Assembly: GCA_003956705.1 (NCBI GenBank)
Contig: QZCP01000568.1
Location: 62,001-126,000, forward strand
Source: Brevipalpus yothersi
Lineage: Eukaryota > Arthropoda > Arachnida > Trombidiformes > Tenuipalpidae
Reading direction: 5' to 3'
DNA length: 64,000 nt
Position 1 is the first letter of the stretch. Each line of letters starts with the position of its first letter. A program made the position numbers and the translations under genes. Of this stretch, positions 48,804-61,701 are shown one piece after another. The notes under the pieces were generated by a model, which was not told the origin of the DNA, searched no databases, and saw nothing but the letters and a program-made list of their open reading frames with translations.

Positions 48804-50768
48804 CGCCAAATTTCATTCTCTCTCTCCCTCATATCAGCCTTATTTTGCATTGATTGATGGCGATTAGGTGAAAAATGAGATACACAAAGGTAAGGTGCTT
48901 CCCTGTTGGAATACTTCTACTCTATATCGATGTTGGTGTCTTCTCATGCGATATGGATGCAAGGCTTGCTAGATCTCAACAGCAAATAGCCCAAGTGGCT
49001 TACTGATACCGTTCTGGACCAGTGTTCCATGTCGATATTCCTCTCTCTTTCTCTCTACTCTTGGTGCACTCAGTTTGATGATCTGCACGGGAGCGAGAAA
49101 AGCCAAAAAAAGCTGTCCAAAAGAGAGTGGAGAAAAAAAACGGAGCCACGAAGGCCAAGGTCCGTCATGCTATTACCGGATAACGATTACGGTAGTATAG
49201 CATAACATAGTTAACAGCAAGACACACTAGAATAGATTTCAATGCTGATTCGCTTCTCTTTCTCTCTAGCTTTTTTTACCCATCATTTTACTTGGAGAGA
49301 ATAAACGAGAAGAGAAAAAAACGCTTGACAGTTTACTTTGCCATTTGGAAGCGAAAGATATGTTAGTCACATAACAGTAGAAAAAAAGCCATTAGAACGA
49401 CATAGAGAGAGAGAGAGAGAAAGCTTAACTGCTGCTTTTCTTGCATGTTTGATGTACCATAATTGAGTAAAAATATGTATGTCCTCTTCCTTTTCCATCT
49501 CTCTTTTTCTCTCTTGCTGGGCTAACTTCCGAAAACTTTTCTCGTAAAACTATGGACAATAAGCCATGAGCTGTTGATCATAAGTGTACACAATTGTCTC
49601 TTGAACGAGAAAGATTATTATTATTCTTGAATGAACAGCAAGGGAATCCCTAATGGTTCCAATTTCTTTAACACTAACCCAAAACTACTTATCAAGCTGA
49701 CTTTTGGGTTTGTGAGTGTGTGTGTGTATCTATTTAAATATATATGATGCTATTTCGACATCAATTATGTATTCAAGAGACTCTGGGAAAGTAGTGGCAT
49801 AAATGTAAACCGGAAACAATGTTTTAAATTTCCTTCACTTTTTTTATCGGGTTCCCCTAGATTTTTGTTTGACATTCAAACGTTCTGATGAGTTGAAGAG
49901 AGGGAGGATAAAGTTGAGTACAGAAGTCAGCCAAGAGGTTGGTTCCTGGGTATTTACCCAAAGGAATGAGGAAGGCTCATTCCCAAAAATGTTCCCCATC
50001 TCTCTTCATCCCTCTGGAACATGATCGGTGGGATTTTTGAGTGGTTTAGACCCAGCCGAAAGTTAATCAGATTTAGCCTTGAGCCTGGAAGAAGAAGGAA
50101 GAGGAAAGATGGCCAGAGTCAATTTTTAGCGGAAAAAATACGGTCAACCTAAGCAACAAACAAGTATATATTGGCCCATGGGCAAGTATGTGCATTCACG
50201 AGACTATGGGCAGAGTAAGAAAGCGGAAACACTTAACATTGGCCTCAACTTGATGACAGGAGTTAAAATGCTAGTACTTTCTCTGGATCTTCGAGGAGGT
50301 CTTTGGGATGGAAAACATTTTTGGCCATGAACATGAACGAATAAGTGTGTGTGAGAGAGAGAGGATGAGAAAAAAAACAAAATTGACGATCAAATATAAA
50401 CGAAACGAGAGTAAAAAAAAAGAAGATGCAGTATCATGCTCACGAATATTTGATTATGTATATTTTGTGTTTATGTGTTTGTATATATTGTGCGAATAAC
50501 ATTGAGACACCACAAATTTTGGGGCTAAGAGAGGAATGGTAATGAATCATCAATGAATGGCCAAGAATGAAGGGAGAGAGAGAGAGAGAAAAAAGCGAAA
50601 AGAATGCTTTTATGATGAATATACAAATTTTCACCTCATTTGTTTTAGTGTACGCATATGATTACAGTGCAAATAATCAAATTATTCCAATCATGTCTCG
50701 AGCAAAAGAAGAGGGAAAAGTTTATTGCATTGAAAGAAAAATAGGGAGGAAAAAAGAAATAACAAGAG

Positions 50769-50773
<5 letters not shown>

Positions 50774-50821
<48 letters not shown>
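50774..50821. repeat. (GA)n microsatellite, last long array of the window
   Basis: A 48-bp GA run. No dinucleotide array of 35 bp or more occurs to its right. Confidence 0.95.
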
Positions 50822-50823
<2 letters not shown>

Positions 50824-52195
50824 AAAGACAAATAAACAGTGTTTCAAGTACAAATGGAAGTTTATTAGACATTGTGTAGAAAGGGTATGGAAAGGCTTAT
50901 CATCAGGATGAAGCAATCAATTGATATTGCATTTGATTGCTTGGAAAATTTTGAAATCCACTTATTGGTACCGAAAAGATAGGAAAAGTTGCAGTTCAAT
51001 GAGAGAAGAGAAAAAATAACTGATAGATTGGTTGGTTGTTTCCTTGTTACAACTTTTGTCAGATTGTAGGATTGATCGATCAGAAATAATCAGAAATGGG
51101 CGAAAAAAACAAAATAAATGAGCTCAAGTTTTTTGGTATAGCTCAATTTATCACTATTTGACGCTCAAATAAGGAAGATCGTCACTGAGAGGCTTTTTTC
51201 ACCTTTTGAGTTGAGAATATTCCAGATTCCCAGTGATAATATTTTCTGAGGGCAAATATGCAAGGATTTCTCTAAATTACAGAGATGTAACCTGAAAATC
51301 AGGTTATCACCACCCAACGAATTAAGCAATAAACAAAAAATATGTATGTTCTCAAGGTTTGAGAACTTTCTCGATTCTCATCCAGCTCTGATTGAACCAG
51401 ATTTAATTTCGTAAAAAATTTCGTGAAGTTCTCAAGAGCTCTGTGTAGGACTCTCAACACCTTAATCCACAAACTAAAAAGTTTTACTCGAGAAGAGGTA
51501 TGTTCCTTAGCAATTTCGAATTGTATTCCCAGTTCATTTTATCTAATCATGGGGACACCTTTAGGTATCAGATATGCCCATTTGTGGTCACTATTCACTG
51601 TTCATCATGTCTTTCACTCCAAAGCTCCAATTTTTAGCATTCTATGTTTATATTATCATCTTTTCATTTCAATACTTCAATTTAGCAGGTCAAGTTTGTT
51701 CTGAAATCCTGATTGATTCAGTTGTTGCATCATTAACATCCCACACTTTTCTCAATTTTCGATGAAAATACTGAACTTAGCTCACGAAAAACTAAGTTTT
51801 GATAATCTATTGTTGGATCTCATTTCAAAATTATACTGATTAATTACACTCAGAATGTAGTTTCCGAAAATATTCATATGAACTGAGAAAAGATCAAGAT
51901 AACAGTGAATATGGTGTAGAGCTATGGGATTAATCGATCCATGAAGAAAACACACATGCCGTTACCCATTGATACGTTACTCATTGAAATAATTATCATC
52001 ATCTCCCCTGACCACTTCGCCTGACTGCCCATGAACTGTGCATGGCTGATGAGTTCTATTATGGAAAAAGTAATTCAAATTCATGCCCCCAATGTTTGAA
52101 TCCCATATTTGAGCATTTTTTTTCTCATCAGAGCATCGAAATTTCATATTGATGATTCTCTTACTTCTTTTTTTTTAAGATAAAAAACTCAAAAT

Positions 52196-53122
52196 ATGAA
52201 ATTAAGCTTGACAATTTTTTGGATTCTCTTGTGTACTCTATTGTGGTGCGATTTTTTGGCAGGTGAGTTAATTAATAATAATTATCAGTACCAAGTAATT
52301 TTAGCCATCTTAAGCTCATCAATTCAAGAATAGTGCGCGTCAGGTGTTCAATGCTACTGAAATATTTGGTAGCTGTAAAATTGAATGTGGCAAACAATTA
52401 AATTGCCAAATTTTCGTAATTGTAAAAATTGAGCAAGGCTAAATATTTGGTCGGAGTAATTTCTAACAGTTCATTCAGTGAATAGAGGAGAGAGAGAGAG
52501 AAAAAGAGAAAGAGAAACAATCACTTAATCATTTAATCCATTTATTTAGGGCAAAGTCAACGAAAACCAAGGCCAAGAAAGAAGCCAAGACCTGATTATC
52601 GTAAAAAGTTTCACTGTCTAGTGTGTCTGTCAGATTTTGGAACCAAAAAGATCAATTTCCAGGACACATGTATCAATCCTGCTGTTAACGTAACCGATGC
52701 TGAATTCAAATGGCTGGTAGTATGTCCATCTGATACAACCACATGTGCTTATGAAGTGCACACAATTAATGGTGTTTTCACGGCCATCGAGCGAAGATGT
52801 GCTTCCTCATGTCTACCAAATTGTTATACCGAACGTTATGGAACCGAAAAAACTGTGTGCACTTATTGCTGTCCCAAAAGCATTAAGCCAGAAGGTGAGT
52901 TAAGTTGAGAAGAGAATTTTTTTTGTTTCAAGAAAATTTAAATTAAAATTTGATTAATGATTATGTCTATTCGCTTGTGTATTGGAAGATTTCAATGAGG
53001 AGACTGTTTACGAAGCCATATGTGAAAGTGCTCTCAACGGTAGCCATTTATCAAGTCTAACAACCAAAATCTGGTTAGCTTATGCCATGATACACTTTAT
53101 TGGGAATCATCTGTTTGGATAA
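52196..53122 (+). CDS. Secreted Ly6/three-finger-like protein, probably GPI-anchored
   Basis: Three exons (52196-52262, 52550-52894 and 52989-53122) with matching phases give 181 aa. Residues 1-22 form a signal peptide (MKLSLTIFWILLCTLLWCDF). A very basic linker follows (QRKPRPRKKPRPDYRKK). A Cys-rich domain then begins with CLVC and continues with single Cys, then RRCASSC, CTYCC and a last Cys. This order (C-x2-C at the start, CC near the end) fits the Ly6/uPAR three-finger fold, although the usual terminal Asn after the last Cys is missing (CESALNG). The C-terminus is hydrophobic (IWLAYAMIHFIG), as in GPI-anchor signals. Arthropod relatives such as quiver and boudin modulate channels or septate junctions. 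The precise orthologue is not identified. There is one glycosylation site NVT. Confidence 0.8.
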
Positions 53123-54745
53123 TCGAAATTCCCTAGGATTCCAACTGGTAATATGGGTCTCCATATTCAAAATTTTTGACCATAATACTCACCGGTAATC
53201 TTCCAAACTGTAACACAAACTTTTGTCTTTTCGAAAATTTTATCTTCAACTATTAGTATCTATTTCTAGTTAAACGATTAAAGTGATTAACGCCAGTAAT
53301 CAGTTCGACGTGAAGAGTACCATTATTTGTTTTCATCAATCAACCTCGAGAGTTAGTTAGAAGTCAATAATAACAACCACAACAATTTTGAAAACCTCTC
53401 AAATCCAAGAATTCCTTGATCGTCCCCGATTGGCGTGTTTGAAAATTATTTAATACTCAAATTTTTTGAATTCCTCCAAGGCTCACGGGAAGAGGCTCAG
53501 AATGACTGAAGTGTTCGATTTAATCATTTTATCATTTTCGATGATTTCAACAACTTTGTTACTGATCCTAACGAAACGTTGTCATACCTTACAGTAGAAG
53601 CTGAGTAAACTGACTTGTTAATTCACATTTTCTGTGTCTATCAAATCGATTGGCTCCACATCGTTCACCTCAAGTTACATGTTACACCAGACTATACCAC
53701 TTATCGGTACATTTATCTCTGCACTAATTAATTGTAGAGATATTATCGCTGAAAACCTAATGAACTCCGATAATACTTCAAGTACAACATGATTAAGAAC
53801 AATTCAACACACATACATACTCCTTATCCGAACGATATTCGATCAATTCAGCTCAATGAAAATCCAATCAGAATTAGTACTACTACTACTACCATTACTT
53901 CAACCTTGAACACTAGAAAAGGTACATCAATCTACCTTCTTCAGACATTGATTCAATTTATTCAATTAGTAGCCTAAAAATCTTCCCTTTGTTACTTTCT
54001 CATTGTTAATCAATCCAAATCTTTGCAATCAATTTTAACCAATATTATTATCCTCTCTCTCTCCTCCAAAAACTCACGTGGACAGATCAACTCACGCGCT
54101 CAAGCCAATGTTTACATCTCACTTTGAATGTTCAGTGTTTTGATGATTCAGTATTGATGAAAAAAGTGATTTGCTGTTGAAAGACATGCTAATGTTAAAT
54201 GTGTTTATGAGATTATTTTATTGATTGATGATGATAGAAAATTTGCTCATCTTCTTGGATTAATGGTATCATTTTTAATCTCGTTAAGAATAGTTCAACT
54301 TTTTTGTCAATTTTTATCGTTAAATTCGAATGTGTGTTGATACAATCGCTCAGTCTGTCTCGATCATCATCATTATGATTCATTAGTGATTCATGTTTAA
54401 AATGTTGAAGGTGTCTTATGAAGAAAGAGGTTGATTGAATGATAAGAAAATATTCAACAATTTTGACTGTTCCGTCTCGTTTTCAACCTTGAATTAACAC
54501 TTGTGCAGCACTACATTTAAAGCTGAACAATGTCATCAAAGTACGAAGCTTGATGAAACATTTTAACCCTTTAGTTACGCCTCTGTAATCGGTGATCAAT
54601 ATAAACATATGTGTACAAACAGTATGGCTGGTTGAGATTGATAATTATCCAATTATATTTGTGTGAGTAGTCATTCTTGGATGACCTATTGAAATTGTGA
54701 TCAATTTACTGCCTGTAATACAATTCCAACCAACTAGTCTGTGAG
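53123..54745 (+). other. Spacer between the Ly6-like gene and dysbindin
   Basis: About 1.6 kb, AT-rich. Only short frames are present, such as a Thr-rich frame at 53789-53977 that resembles no family. It should hold the 3' UTR of the Ly6-like gene and the dysbindin promoter. Confidence 0.45.
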
Positions 54746-55629
54746 ATGTTCGAAAGTTTTCGCGATAAAATTCAAAATGTTCAAAGTATTTCCACCAGGT
54801 AAGTGTACAATTACGTTCACATTCTGTTGAATTCGGAAATCTCTTTGCTAATCATGATGTATCATTCTATCCTTTATTTCAAAGTTTACTGGATCTTTCC
54901 AACAAGTCCAAAGAGAAACCATCACCGAAAAAAGTAGTTGATGGAATAAATTTTGAAGCTGGCTTTTCGCTCCTCTCATGGCATCAAAAGAAGTGGGAAA
55001 AACTTCATTCGCAAACAGAAGCAAATGCCAAATTAGCGGATGATGTGGCCCAAAATTTGGCCGCTTTTGAAGCTCGATCATTGCGTCACAATCATGCGAT
55101 CAATAATTTTATTGATCAATGCAGTAAAATGAGTCTTGTGGAGGATGAGATTCAAGCGTTGATGAATGATTTTGAATCGCTCAAAAAAAATATCTCAAAG
55201 GTGGAAAATCTTTTGGACAAGCTTCACACTCGTGATGAATTGAGTAAATTTGTGCAATTTCAAGCCGAGGAGAATTATAAATTCTCAAAATACAAGGAAA
55301 AAAAGAACCTAGAACTAGATGCACTTAGAAACCGGTTGGCTGCAGATCACGCGAAAAAAATTCAAGAATTTGAAAAAGCTGAAGCAATTCGATTGAAAGA
55401 AAAGCATAAGCTTTATCATGATGCTTTTGAACACGATGTACAGCTTTATAAAACTTATGGTAAAGTTGTCAAATCAGTTGGAATCAATGATAAAAGCGTT
55501 GATGATAGCGATGATGAAGATCCGCAATGTATTCATCTATTGAAGCCACTAGAGGAGATTGATGTGGAGCCAGATGAGGCGGACAAAAAGGCTTACAATT
55601 CTTTCCTAGAAAGTGTTGAAAATGGATGA
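54746..55629 (+). CDS. DTNBP1: Dysbindin, BLOC-1 subunit
   Basis: Two exons (54746-54798 and 54885-55629) join in phase 2 and encode 265 aa. Dysbindin is a subunit of BLOC-1, which acts in lysosome-related organelle biogenesis and in synaptic homeostasis in flies. The N-terminus MFESFRDKIQNVQ matches the short amphipathic start of animal dysbindins. FEAGFSLLSWHQKKWEKLH corresponds to the conserved human segment with LLSRYEDTWAALH. The central region (about 65-190) is a long coiled coil, with ENYKFSKYKEKKNLELDALR close to human ENYKKNKRKELETFKAEL and then KLKEK-type repeats ending FEHDVQLYKTYG. The C-terminus is acidic (DDSDDEDP). The vertebrate PEST-like tail is absent, as in other invertebrates. 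Confidence 0.88.
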
Positions 55630-55910
55630 TCAGAAAATCTCCTCCAAGCAAACTGAAAATCTGAAGAAATTCTTGTCCAGAACCATGTCCTCCATTGGCA
55701 TCACTCTGACAAGGGGTCCACAGTTGTTGTATTACCAGATTTTTCTCTCTATTTTTCTATGAAAAACGACGAATCATTTATGAATAAGTGTGCAGTACAG
55801 TGTATTGCGAACCATTACTTATGTACATTCCTGGGCTCTCACGAAAAGGGATATTTTTTTCTATTTACAATTCATTTTTCTATAAAACTTTCTGCTGCCT
55901 CATGAAGTAT

Positions 55911-56252
55911 TCACTTTTTCAATTGGAATTGCTCAAAGTCAGCTGACTCTAGGGCATGTGGATCAGGATGCATTGGTTGGTGTGATTGGTGTGAATGTTG
56001 TGGATGATGATGAGAATGGTGATGATGCTGTTGTTTGGGTGGATGTTCTGGATGAGGAGGACTGTGGCAAACTTCTTTGATCACTGGATAATAAAAGACC
56101 AACTTTTCATGATTATTCGATTTCTTACCATGTCTTGCTACGAGAGTACCGAGAAGCAGCCCTTTGAGAAATTTTTTCGACCCATCAGTACCATCAAGCA
56201 ATAAGGCACACAAGAAAAAAGTTAACATCGCAACGCGTATTGGCCTCAACAT
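55911..56252 (-). CDS. Small secreted histidine-rich protein
   Basis: A single-exon minus-strand gene of 113 aa. Residues 1 to about 24 form a signal peptide (RVAMLTFFLCALLLDGTDG). A short amphipathic segment follows (KKFLKGLLLGTLVARHGKK), then YYPVIKEVC with the only mature cysteine. The tail at about 66-98 is dominated by His, Pro and Gln (QQHHHHSHHHPQHSHQSH). Such tails bind zinc or copper, so metal binding or cuticle association is an inference. No family is assigned. A TATA-like element and an initiator with correct spacing support it as a real transcription unit. It is convergent with dysbindin, 281 bp away. Confidence 0.7.
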   Translation of the reverse strand: MLRPIRVAMLTFFLCALLLDGTDGSKKFLKGLLLGTLVARHGKKSNNHEKLVFYYPVIKEVCHSPPHPEHPPKQQHHHHSHHHPQHSHQSHQPMHPDPHALESADFEQFQLKK

Positions 56253-58456
56253 TTTCTAAATCATTCACTTTGCAAGGTTGAGCCAATTTATCTTCCAATT
56301 TTGAAAGATATTTCACACAAAAAATAAAGGCCACTAGCAAAATGCTCAAGTGACTTGGACCTGAAGCCGTCACTATTCAGTTGCGCGAAAGTCTAGAACA
56401 ATGAGTCGATCGAAACTTGGCTCGTCTTTTTATCTCTTCAGACCGCTCACGATCGTATTCGATTTATGGTCAAAATCTAGGCTAAAGAGAGAGGAAGAGA
56501 GAGAAAGAGAAAGTTACTCGACATCCGAGTGACTATGTTGAAAATATGGCCATTTGATGTCTTAAATGACTGGTTAGCCTAGATGTTTATTTGAATTTCC
56601 GGTCATAAGTGTATCAACAGCTCCCAGTAAAAGTTTATGTGGAAGAACAGCGGATCAGCTTTTATGCTCAGAAATGGGAATGCTTATGAACTATCAAATT
56701 CCATTTAATTATTTTTCTTGATGAGGAATTATAAAAATTATGAGAAACTTCAATGAATTTTTCAGCCAATAGGTCCTCAATAGTCAGTGTTCTGCCATTC
56801 CGGAAGGATGAAAAAAAAATAATCAACATCAATAGTCGTTGTCAGGCTTGTTTAATTGATCAGTAAGGTGAAAATTTTTTACGGATATTCTGGCGAAAGT
56901 AAAGCAGGAAGTTGAGTTTAATTGTTGTTAGATGAAAAAAGATCTCAATTTATGATCATCATTTCAGAAGAGCAATAAAACTCATCTTGTACAAACAGAT
57001 CATAACCAAAATCTACAGATCGGTCCAAAGTGGCTTATCAATTCAAGCTCAAATTGTTGATTGGACAAATTTTCTTGCAAAAAAATCTGTCACATCAATA
57101 CCATTCAATTATTAAGAATTGAAAACCTTCGAATCAGAAACCTGGACCCAAGGAGTGAATGAATATTCTCAAGTTTAAAAAATCATTTGACCCACTTTCT
57201 GATATCAGCCTTTGATCATCAAGTTCAATTTTTTTTGTGGGTGAAAGATTTGATTGCCTCTTGAACAGACTAGATTGTGAGATTCTATCTAAAACGATTA
57301 AATCATCGTATTCATTTATCATTCGAATTTCAATGGTCAAGTTTTGAAAATAAGACTTAAATGTTTCCAATAAGTGGGGCGAACAGACAAGTTAATTTGA
57401 ATTTCTCAGAAAATAATGCTATAATCAGCTTAATAATTGTTCACCTTTGCTCTAGATCAATCACTTGATTCTCAGAGGTCTCAGTAAAGATTAATGTTTC
57501 CTATTTCCAGGATTTTTCTATAATTTAGTCTCTAATATAACATGATTTGATTGGAGCAGGCATAAATTGATTCATGAATGAAAGATAAGCTTGTTGAGTT
57601 TGTTGAGAAAATGTTGAAGGATTCAATGAGGGAACTGTTCATTGTCAGACTTCTCAAATTAATTAACCATCACTGAATCAATAATCTAATCAATTGTTCA
57701 AAGTTCTTGATGCGACTTATCAATTGCTCATTTCCAAAAATATCCAGGGACATGACCGATAAACTCATGAATAATTCTAAATCAGGTGAAAAATCGTCAA
57801 GATCCCGATTATAACCTAAAATATTCGTTCAATCAAAACTATGTATCAGTTGGAAATTCAAAACAGTAGTGTAGTATTTTTCATCTCATGGAGGAACAAG
57901 ATCTATTCAGACAATCACAGCGGTAGCATTCAGATCTCCCCATAATGGTTTCCAACAGAGTTAATGTAAGCATACAATGAGAAGTATATATCCAACAGCG
58001 ATAAAAGAATGCTCCTAGAGATAAAGAGTCTCGAATCATGGGGTCTTGCGTTTTATGGGGTAAATTTTCTCCCAAAGATAGAACAGATTACTGGATGTAA
58101 TGAGATTTCTATCGATTCTGGTGGAAAAATTCTCCCTCCTTTCGTATAGAGAACTCGAGTGATGCAATTTTTCAAGCAACAATACCATTTGATGAGTCTT
58201 CATGATAACCAGACCAACAATAGATTGGCCTGAAGGTTTGACGTTGAGGTAGACGATGGGATCTCCAGAGGTGATGAATATGGAACTTTGAGCTGCGAGA
58301 GCTGATGAACTTTGATTTGAGCCAGAAATATCAATAGAATTTCATGAGGCTACGTCATCAGAGAGATATACATGATGTACATGGAAATCTGATTCAGGGA
58401 TTCACATAGGGAAACCAATGCAAAACCATTAACAAAAATATGAAAAATATATGTTT
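56253..58456. other. Spacer between the His-rich gene and MUS81
   Basis: About 2.2 kb. The left end holds the His-rich gene promoter and the right end the MUS81 3' UTR. In between I see only short frames (57134-57370 and 57881-58075 on the minus strand) that look like chance. Confidence 0.45.
56399..56436 (-). promoter_or_regulatory. TATA box plus initiator of the His-rich gene
   Basis: On the minus strand GATAAAAA at 56435-56428 is followed by the initiator TCATTG at 56404-56399, about 30 nt downstream. This is the canonical spacing. The inferred start at 56402 leaves a 5' UTR of about 150 nt. Confidence 0.45.
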
Positions 58457-60154
58457 CTAGGATGGAAATTTGGTTGAGTAAAATCGGTGAACTTTCTTGC
58501 TCACAACAGGACCTATTTTACGATTTGAGGTGCTGTAAATGATCTCAGATAGGAGGAGTTCTTTCTCTTTTAAAGTTTCACAACTTTCGTAGGCCTCTAA
58601 AAGATGTGTAACAGTGGGATAGATGTCTGATATTGCTTTTGCTTTTGGAACTGATATTCCTTTGAACTTAAGCAGATGCTTTATGAACATTTCTTTGACA
58701 GTAAAATTTGTGATCTTGTCTGCACATAAGTTGAACTCATTCATGGTCATAAAATGATCCTTGCTCACAGAACCAGAGAGTATCTCCTCTTTGGTACATG
58801 AGTATAACGTTCTGTTTGAATACATTGACTCCAAAAATCTGGTCATCAAGGTGAGAAATTCGATAGTCTCAGAGTAAGTTTTGGTTTGCTTCACAATACA
58901 TCCATCGATGATCACAGTGTCCATTATTGATTGAAACATTTGATTGAACATTCCCTCTTGTTTTCTGTGAGAACCAAAATCTTCTATCAAGTACATAGGA
59001 TGCCGGACACCGGAATGAAGAAGACGATATTTTTGCTCCATCCATCGATGATCTCTTAAACTTGATGCAAGATCATCTGATCTTTTTCTCTCAATAACAT
59101 AGTCGAGAAGAAACTCTTTGCGAATTGTATGGCCAACATCTGAAGCTGAAGTTTTTTCCCGAGCCATCCAAGCAAAGTCTCCAACAGGTAGCTTGACCAT
59201 CTTACACCTTATGTCTCGTTCTGTGAATTCATTGAGAAGTCCTGTTTTCCTTGTGTCACTGCTACCGGCGGTATACTGTTCTCGAGAATCAATTAATAAA
59301 AATACATCGAATTTACCACTCTCAAGCGTGCTCGACACTCCGTTGGAAACGATTGGCACTGGAACATTCTCTTGTTCTCCCATAGTACTGACAAGTCTAC
59401 TAGCGATTTCTCGTCCAGCATCTGTCAAGCTGTAGTGAGGAAATCGACCTTTTTGAATAACAACATAATCATGACGAACTAGAGTGCTCATTGAAGACCA
59501 ACTAGTATATCCAGCTCCTGATCCAGAGGTCATAGATTCATCAGCATATTTTTGGGCTCTTTGAACTAGATCATTCTTGTTCAGGGTATCCATATCTTCT
59601 TCAACTTCAGCTTTATATAAAGCAACCATTATGGCAAATCCACCTGATCTATACCTGGGAATATACTTTCGATCTGTCTGTTTTCTTGGCGCTCTCTTCT
59701 TTTTCGGTGACACAGCCGGTCGAGAGTCTTGAGAGCTTTGGATTGGAAAGTCATCGGTAAAATCAGTCATATCAGATGCTATGGTACCCATAGAAGTTAC
59801 AGAGACTTGTGATGCTTGAGAAGCTTGGGACAATGGTATATCATCATTATTGTCATCTTTATTGAGCTCTCTGAGAGCTTTTCGAATTCTTTCACAAATT
59901 TTATCACCTAAAAAAGGATTGTAATCATATGCTTAATACATCATCACTAGATAGCCCGAAGATTACTCACCGAAAAACTTTAGTTTCCTCAACTCTTCGG
60001 CACTGTACACAGGCTCTTTATGATCTCTCAATGATTTAATTGCTCTTAAATAAACGAATTCCATTTTCGAACCGATTCTTCCACAATCATTTTTCCATTC
60101 TTGCATCCATGTCAATACCAACTTGTTCACCGGTTCTTTTGGCACATCAGACAT
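58457..60154 (-). CDS. MUS81: MUS81 structure-specific endonuclease
   Basis: Two coding exons on the minus strand (60154-59971 and 59907-58457) give 544 aa, against 551 for human. With EME1/MMS4 it cuts branched DNA such as stalled forks and Holliday intermediates in the nucleus. The N-terminal helix-hairpin-helix region is at about 1-80 (WMQEWKNDCGR, ELRKLKFFGDKICERI). A winged-helix domain lies at about 140-235. The XPF-type nuclease core has IDSRE at 267-271 and the metal-binding motif ERKRSDD at 334-340, both intact. A C-terminal HhH2 region follows (LLKFKGISVPKAKAI). A 66-bp intron sits in the 5' UTR (60223-60158, donor GTAAGT), so the ATG is the fourth base after its acceptor. Confidence 0.95.
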
Positions 60155-61701
60155 TTTCTGTAGAAAAGCAATCACACAATAAACAATAATACTCAACAAT
60201 TTGATTATATCATCACTACTTACCGTTAAAATGAGTAGATGAACACTAATTGAAAAAAGTTTTCACTTAAAATTTTAAACATGAACAGATGATGCAACAT
60301 GCAAGAAATTCAACTTAACATTCAAATTGCGAGCCAAACTTGATGCATCCATCGAGTGCTGCCATCTGTAAGGGTATAGAATTGAGTTAGGAAAGTTTGT
60401 CGAGTTCTGATTCAGAACTTTTGGACCTTCGATTATGATGAAGGAGGATGACCTTAGAATCATTCTCGTTTTTTGTTATTGGAGAAAGTTCAATATGTGA
60501 GAACGATAAATTGGGTAGATATTTCGAATGTTAATTGATGGTCACACCATCGGGTGTCAATCTCTCGGAAAACATGAGATCACTTTTCGAATGAAAAATT
60601 CGTTCTCATCGGGACTTGAACATCACTCTAAGAGGCCATTGTTCACATATTTTACCAATGATGGATTCAATCAATTTTCAATACAATATTCATGGTATGA
60701 TCACGGGGATTTTACTGAAGATTCTCCTCAATAGCAATGTATACCTGAAGAATATCGAAGACGAATCGAATTCAAGATGCAGCTTCAATATTCCTGTCAA
60801 AAGGAAAAATTTTTATAGGAAAGGAGATGAGAGAGAAGTCGAAATCGTGGGTGAAATATTTTCCTAGTAACTTCATCATGGTTGATATAGTCATTGTCTT
60901 CATATATTCTATATCTATTCTTTTCCAACAGAAAGTATCCCAATATCCATCGATTTCAAATCATGAATCTTGGAAAAACGACTTCGATATTAGGCAGCCA
61001 AAGAACCATTCAAATGTGGTCAAAAATTTACCTTTTAACTTATTCACTTGACTTAATGTTATAAGCCCTGTTCAATAGAATTGCCTTGTTCATCAATCAT
61101 CTAATTACTGGAACTCTTCTACTCATCGACCTCTACCTCTTTAAGTGAGATTTGGTGTTGAGAAAAACTTTAACACCAATTTACATGTCACCATGTAGAG
61201 CATGTAGTTTCAATCCAATCTGTGAATAAGTCTTTAATTGGCTATCCATAATATAGCGAGTCGCTAGATATTTTCATTGGCTATGGATTTGATAAATACC
61301 ATTTGATAGCTATTGGGGACAAGTGTGCAAATGATGCTCACTGAATGGAGAAAAATTTTCCATTCACTGTCGAGAAATGCTTAGAAATCTCACGTTTTCA
61401 AATGACTGATGTGAATGAAGATCTTTTCGAACTATCAGCACATCTTATTTATCAGCTGGCTTCTCTTGGCCTAGTACATGATCTCTTCTCTTTAAATGGA
61501 TGGCGTAAATGATATCACTTCATAATCAACCTGATTTGTCATCACAGGCAATAATCCTAATCACTATGCAATTTTTCATTTTTTTTACTAACATCCGGAG
61601 CAATTCAGTGTGAACACACACACAACTCATATCAGTGTCAAAATATCCTGGAGGCGAAAATGTGAAAATGATGATGGAACCATCAGCAAGCTGACGATTC
61701 T
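60155..61701. other. MUS81 upstream region
   Basis: Contains the MUS81 5' UTR intron and promoter. On the minus strand CAGATGGCAGC near 60358-60368 may be a core promoter motif. Frames at 60528-61051 on the plus strand are short and show no recognised domain. Confidence 0.4.

Larger units (their letters stand above)
41770..52195. other. Gene-poor region, part 3
   Basis: About 10 kb without a recognised gene. GA/CT arrays continue to 50821 and then stop. Isolated acceptor-like sites occur (for example TTCTTCTCTCAG ending near 47480), but the frames after them close quickly. A hairpin TAACCTGA-AAA-TCAGGTTA lies at 51288-51306. The last kilobase, AT-rich and array-free, should hold the promoter of the Ly6-like gene. 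Confidence 0.5.

Noticed and set aside
60275..60463. 62-codon minus-strand frame upstream of MUS81
   Set aside because: It has no homology and lies in the region expected to be the MUS81 promoter and 5' UTR.
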